A model generated the notes under the pieces. It made no database searches and had not been told where the DNA came from. It worked only from the letters and a program-made list of their open reading frames with translations. Shown piece by piece: positions 59,401-64,000 of a stretch of DNA of 64,000 nucleotides. A program made the translations under genes and the position numbers. Positions within the stretch are counted from its first letter, which is position 1. Each line of letters begins with the position of its first letter. This DNA is from Jacaranda mimosifolia (taxonomy: Eukaryota > Streptophyta > Magnoliopsida > Lamiales > Bignoniaceae): the NCBI GenBank assembly GCA_018894105.1, contig CM032124.1:5131501-5195500 (forward strand), written 5' to 3'.

Positions 59401-59700
59401 AAAAATGTATATATATACATACATACATATACATATATATATATATGCTCCTTCTCCCCCCCCCCCACCCACCTCTTCCAACCAGCCCTCCCCCCCCCAC
59501 CCCCCTACACCCAGGCCACGCCATGGCCACACCAGGCGGCCGCCCATGGCCAAGCGGCCGCTGGCCATGGCCGGCGGTGAGTGGTTGGGGAAGGGGTGGG
59601 TGTTATTATATATATATATATATTTATGTATATATTTATATGATATTTATTTTATATATATTTATATTGATATTATATATTTATATATATATATGATATT
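59401..59700. other. GC-rich palindromic island between TA runs
   Basis: A C-rich run at 59455-59510 is followed by an inverted repeat at 59521-59570: CCATGGCCA and GCGGCCGC on the left answer GCGGCCGC and TGGCCATGG on the right. (TA)n runs lie on both sides (59405-59446, 59606-59700). ORFs across it are low complexity (Pro-rich) and not supported. Confidence 0.7.
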
Positions 59701-60092
59701 TTTTATTGATATATAAAAATTTTAATTTTTGTATGAGGATTTTGTTATATATTTTTAAATTTTATTATTATTTTTTTAAATTTTTTAACAAAGGTTGATT
59801 GGGCATTTCAAAATTTGTGGAATTTTTATAAATAAATAAAATTTTTGTGGCTGTTGGGTAATTAATTTTTTTTAATTTAACGATTTTGCTTAAACAGTAA
59901 CCGAATTTGAGGTACTGTCCCAAATGTGTTAAAAAATTTAGAGTTTTGATTCTATAAGTGTCAATTTAAGTACCAAAAGTGCAAACCCTCCATTCAGTTG
60001 AACCAAAAATGTAATTTTTCCAATATAACCAAATACTACGTTAGCAAAAAAAGAAAAAGTAAGGGCTCCATTGAAATGGTAATAATTTTATT
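59701..60092. other. AT-rich spacer
   Basis: GAATTTGAGGTACTGTCCC and AAGTACCAAAAGTGCAAACCC at 59905-59990 resemble terminal regions of plant MULE or CACTA elements, but no partner is visible. Confidence 0.3.
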
Positions 60093-61330
60093 GGGCTAGT
60101 TGCAATTTACCCCGATGTAATTTGTGAAATAAGCATCAAACTCTCATGTGAAAAAAAATATATATACAAAACAACTTTCTTATGTTTTATAAAATCACGC
60201 ACATTGCCTCCCCCTCTACATTTGTTGCCCATTTAACATAATTTTAATATAAAAAGATTAATTTACCCTTAATCATTTCATATATATATATATATACAAT
60301 TCATTTTAAATAACTTTTTATTATCATTTTTTTTTCATTCTTTTCTTTTGTTTTTATTCTCATATCTCTCTTCTTCCATTATTTCATATATTTCTCATTT
60401 TATACGTATATATATATATATAAATTTATCATTGTTTCTCATTTCTCATTATTTCATATATTCTCATTTCATACATATACATATATATATATATTTATTT
60501 ATCTATAAAATTTTAAATAATTTTTATTTTTATCTTTTTTCTTCCTAATTATTCATACATGTATACTTATTTTTTCTATTTATACTTATTCACACACACA
60601 CATATATATATAAATTTATCAATAAAATTTAAATTACTTTTATTTTTATCTATTTTTTTATATTTATTCATTCTAAATTAAATAATATTTAATATTTAAT
60701 TTCTTATTTCTTATTCATATTTATATACATATATAGTATATACATATATACACACACATATATAAATTTCAATAAAATTTAAAGAAGATTCATCATATAT
60801 TTCTCATTTTATACATATATAAATTTATCATTATTTATCATTTCTCATTATTTCATATATTCATATTTTATACATATGTATAAATTTATTTAATGAATTT
60901 GGATGGCAATGCAATTTGGTTTCTCTCCAACTTTGTATTCCCTCCAAAATTTGGCCCATAAAAAATATTAACAATTGTTTTTATTATTAGTTTGACATAA
61001 TAATTTAACTTGATTTCTTCCGAAAAATTGATTCCCTCTAACAATAATGAATTCTCTTCCTTTTTTCGATTCCTCTAAATTTTAGCTCCTCCATTTTTTT
61101 TTGTATAAATAATCTATAGCAAAATTAATTTCTTTTATCTTATACGATGAATTGACATATAATTTTTTAAATTATTAAATAATTTTTTATTATAGTTAAA
61201 ATAATTAAATAACATATAATTTGGACTTATAAATTTTGGTGCTTAACAATTTAATTTTTTATTATAATTTATTACAATATTTATTTAGAAAAATTATAAA
61301 AACTCCTTAAAATAAATAGTTATCTTAGAT
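60093..61330 (-). mobile_element. MULE-like family copy B, outer end present
   Basis: Starts GGGCTAGTTGCAATTTACCC, matching the right terminus of the 47835-49553 element read backwards (GGCTAATAGCAATTTACCC), and continues with TTATGTTTTATAAAATCACG and CCTCCCCCTCTACATTTGTT. From about 60150 to 61325 it parallels copy A for nearly 1.2 kb, including GAATTTGGATGGCAATGCAA. The inner/other terminus is not found. Confidence 0.65.
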
Positions 61331-61854
61331 TACTCTTTGTTTTTAACTTTAAACGATTTTGTCCACAATTTTTTAATATATATATATATGTAATGCAAAT
61401 TATTTTTTAAAAACAATCTCATTTAATTTTAATTTTTTTATTAAAAATCAATTAAGTTAAGACAAAGAAAGTAAAATAAATCAAAATAAATTTATAAATA
61501 ATTATTAAGTTAAAATCAATATTAGTATATAAGTTAATAGAAACCTTTTAATTTGACTCATAACTTAGTTATCGAATAATTAAGTGAAGAAAGGAGTTTG
61601 GCATTAGTCATATAAAGTTAAAACTATAGTAAATTGATAAATAATTATAAACTTAAAATTGATTTTAAAATATGAATTAGTCACAAAATATGAGGATGAA
61701 ATTACAATGTAAAATAAAATATAGAAAAAACAAATTATTGTATTCATTCTCAAATTTTTGTATAAATATAATTGGATATTCATATTATATTTTGCAAATA
61801 ACAAAAAAGTAGTGAATAACAAAAAAAGTTGTTAACCTTTCAAATAATCAAAAT
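61331..61854. other. AT-rich spacer
   Basis: No gene or repeat recognised. Confidence 0.4.
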
Positions 61855-62175
61855 CAAAATTTTTCATTATTTCATATATTCTCATTTTATACATATATAT
61901 ATATAAATTTATCTATAAAATTTTAAATAATTTTTATTTTTATCTTTTTTCTTTCGAATTATTCATACATGTATACTTTTTTTTTCCATTTATACACTTA
62001 TTCACATATATATAATATACACATATATAAATTTATCAATAAAATTTAAATTACTTTTATTTTTATCTATTTTTTCTATTTATTTATTCCAAATTAAATA
62101 ATATTTAATATTTATAACTATGTATATAATATAATTTTTCATTCAAACTTATATACATATATAGTATATATATAC
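61855..62175 (-). mobile_element. MULE-like family copy C, fragment
   Basis: TTTCATATATTCTCATTTTA, AATTATTCATACATGTATAC and TTACTTTTATTTTTATCTAT occur in the same order as in copy B at 60440-60770. It ends at the CACTA-like terminus at 62181. Confidence 0.6.
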
Positions 62176-62180
62176 ACACA

Positions 62181-62360
62181 ACTACAAGAAAATAGGTTAA
62201 TCGCGGCATATATTTTGTGATGGTTTATCTCAACCACCGCAAAATATTAATTTGATGGTGGTTGAGCAACGATTTATCCAAACCGCAGCTGAATTAGCCA
62301 TTTAGTGGCGGTTTTTTGAAACCGCCACGAAATTCATAATAAATAGCGGCGGTTAGTGTA
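62181..62360 (+). mobile_element. CACTA-type terminus with AACCGCC subterminal repeats
   Basis: ACTACAAGAAAATAGG (first base of CACTA mutated) is followed by inverted GGTGGTTGAG/CTCAACCACC and GTGGCGGTTT/AACCGCCAC words. The element would extend rightward. Its other end is not seen in the window. Confidence 0.6.
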
Positions 62361-62804
62361 ACATTCCCTGAATGAATAACTTCGTGTTGATTTTTTTAAA
62401 CTATCGGAATTAATAATATTGTTACTTTTGCTTGTTAGATTGCCCTTTGTTTTTTTACTTTAAAGGGTTTTTTTTATAAATTTCTAAAATAAAGTATTTT
62501 ATATTATAAGCTCTTCTACAAAAATAGTAAGCCTTTAACTAACAATTTATATATACATATATGTAATAAAATTTCTTTGCTTCATGCAGCTATGTTACAT
62601 AATTATCTCACACTTTTTATTTATTTCTTTTAATTCACTATTTGGTACTCTTATTTTATTTATTCAAATGACAATTATTATTTTATTTTTAAAAATAAAA
62701 TAATGTTTGCTTGATAATATGTGAAATTGCTTTAGAGCTCTATATGGAAGAGATGAATAAGTAATTGAGCAAATGCCAATATTGGATTTTGGACATGCAG
62801 CCAA
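62361..62804. other. AT-rich spacer
   Basis: No gene recognised. Confidence 0.4.
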
Positions 62805-63215
62805 GATGGTTAGGGCTCGCTTGAGGGTGGGCATAGGTGCGCGGGTTTTGAAGAATTTGTGCTGGGCCTACAGGTGGGCCGATGGGCGCGCTGGGCCTGC
62901 GCGTGCTCGGTGGGCCGACGCTCGGGCAATGGGCCACTCAGGTGGGTCCGCGTGGGTGCTGGGCCTACGCTTGGGTGGATTGGCGTGGGCGCTGGGCCTG
63001 GTGGGCCAATGTGTGAGCTTAGGCCTTGCGGGTGAGCCGGCATGGGCGCTGGGCCTGTGCTCGGGTAGGCTAGTGCTGGCGACCGGGGGGGCATGGCCCG
63101 GTGGGTCGGTGTGGGTGTTGCGTCGTGGGCTGGTGGGCGATCGCTTGGGTCGAGCCTAGAGTTCGGTGGCCCAGCAGGTGTAGGCCTGATGTCAAATGGC
63201 CCATCCATATGAAGC
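62805..63215. repeat. GC-rich degenerate minisatellite
   Basis: About 400 bp of strongly G-rich plus strand in AT-rich surroundings. GCTGGGCCT recurs near 62861, 62890, 62958, 62991 and 63048, and GGTGGGCC/GGTGGGTC words lie between, with G-runs such as GGGGGGG near 63085. The long overlapping ORFs on both strands are a by-product of the composition. Confidence 0.6.
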
Positions 63216-63708
63216 ACAGCCCAAATAGGAGCCTGTGCTCACACATTTAGTAACAAAATTTTTAGTTATTTATTAATTAGTAATGAAATGCTTATTTTTG
63301 AATTAAAATTTTATTTAACTATTTGTAACCAAATATTTTGTTACATAAATAATTAGTAACTATACTTAATTAAATAAATAATAACATTATATTATGCATT
63401 GGTAACGAAAAAATAAAATGCAACAAAATTGTCAATGTTTTAGTAACTAAATATTTCGTTACGCTATACAAATCTATTGTAACTACTACACTTTTTTGTT
63501 ACTAATATCATATTTTGGTAATGATAAATTTCGTCGCCAAAAGTCCATCTTTCGTAACGAACCATAATTTCGTTACTAAAACCTTTTGTGACGGGCTTTA
63601 GGGCACTAAACTTAAGTAACGAAAAATTCGTTACCAATATTTTAGGTAACGAATTTCATCTTTATGGTAACAAAATTATTCGTTACGAAAAATATAATTT
63701 GTTGTACG

Positions 63709-64000
63709 ATACTTAATTTGAGAGGATCCAAAATAAAGTGGGAAAAGTTACTTGAGGGCAAAGATAGAATATGAAAAACATAAAGTAGGAAAATCACTCC
63801 ATCCTCAATGTAGGAAAAAGGTTCACTTCATGTGACATAATTAAAGCAGCCAAAATTATGGTAGGTACCCATTATCTACGGGACAGAGAAAAATATTATG
63901 ACTTTAAATCAATGTTAAAATATAGAAATGCTTACATCTATATCAATAATTGTTTGATCAATTATTATATAACTTAACTCTACTTATCCTGGTGAAGCAA
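63709..64000. other. Right edge, nothing recognised
   Basis: AT-rich DNA without gene, repeat or terminus that I can support. Confidence 0.4.

Larger units (their letters stand above)
54640..63708. mobile_element. Possible CACTA-like composite bracketed by GTAACAAA/CGTTAC repeats
   Basis: Dense GTAACAAA, TTGTTAC and TTCGTTAC words fill 54645-54990 on the left and 63245-63700 on the right, with a predominantly mirrored orientation. The left begins CACTTTACGTAACAAAA. The right ends, on the other strand, CGTACAACAAATTATATTTT, which resembles a mutated CACTACAACAAATT terminus. Subterminal clusters of one short word are typical of CACTA elements. No transposase lies between, and the ends do not match each other well, so this is tentative. 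Confidence 0.35.

Noticed and set aside
59405..59716. ORFs with Tyr/Ile runs and a Pro-rich centre
   Set aside because: They are translations of (TA)n and C-rich DNA, not protein-like sequence.
62773..63217. Long overlapping ORFs on both strands of a GC-rich stretch
   Set aside because: Composition-driven: simple Gly/Ala/Trp- or Pro-rich sequence, no domain, frames open on both strands because stops are rare in GC-rich repeats.
1..64000. Host protein-coding genes, tRNA, rRNA or microRNA genes
   Set aside because: No conserved non-transposon domain, cloverleaf or rRNA segment was found on either strand by reading; a homology search could still find small fragments.

Overview
The window is nuclear DNA of a flowering plant, AT-rich and without any intact host gene that I can recognise. 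Essentially everything identifiable is transposable-element DNA, much of it nested. The element set (Sirevirus-like copia, Tat-lineage gypsy with an antisense ORF, hAT, CACTA/Spm, a MULE-like family, a long-LTR gypsy with 3 kb LTRs) fits an angiosperm. I lean to a eudicot but cannot name the species. Every coding region carries stops or frameshifts, so the coding features are listed as pseudogenes.

Layout. (1) 1-4640: 3' half of a Sirevirus-like copia element (reverse transcriptase, RNase H, an extra env-like ORF with a coiled-coil end, polypurine tract, 3' LTR). (2) 4641-16922: a 5'-truncated Ty3/gypsy Tat-lineage element with protease, RT, two RNase H domains, integrase, a 68-bp tandem array, an antisense gene and a probable 3' LTR. 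Its integrase is split by a 4.1 kb hAT transposon (7591-11714) with an exact 8-bp target duplication. (3) 16923-20236: degraded non-coding DNA with a MULE-like end and an LTR-like stretch. (4) 20237-31064: a 10.8 kb CACTA transposon with both termini, TAT target duplication and both genes (tnp2/TNPD-like and TNPA-like), set in a decayed AT-rich tandem array. (5) 31880-35170: a solo LTR, target duplication GTAAG. (6) 37660-42184: a small hairpin-ended MITE-like element split by a 4.07 kb copia element with two 211-bp LTRs. (7) 42853-52737: a minus-strand gypsy element of the same family as the solo LTR. It has about 3 kb LTRs, keeps only gag, has target duplication TTATA, and its 5' LTR is invaded by a 1.7 kb MULE-like element. 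(8) 52738-64000: a very AT-rich mosaic of tandem repeats, several decayed copies of the MULE-like family, GC-rich palindromic islands and CACTA-type termini.

How the parts relate. The nesting order is readable. The hAT is younger than the Tat element, the CACTA younger than the satellite-like array, the copia younger than the MITE, and the MULE-like element younger than the long-LTR gypsy. The three long LTRs all carry the same internal minisatellite whose unit is partly self-complementary. The least explained material is that minisatellite, the GC-rich palindromic islands flanked by TA runs, and the 54.6-63.7 kb composite.
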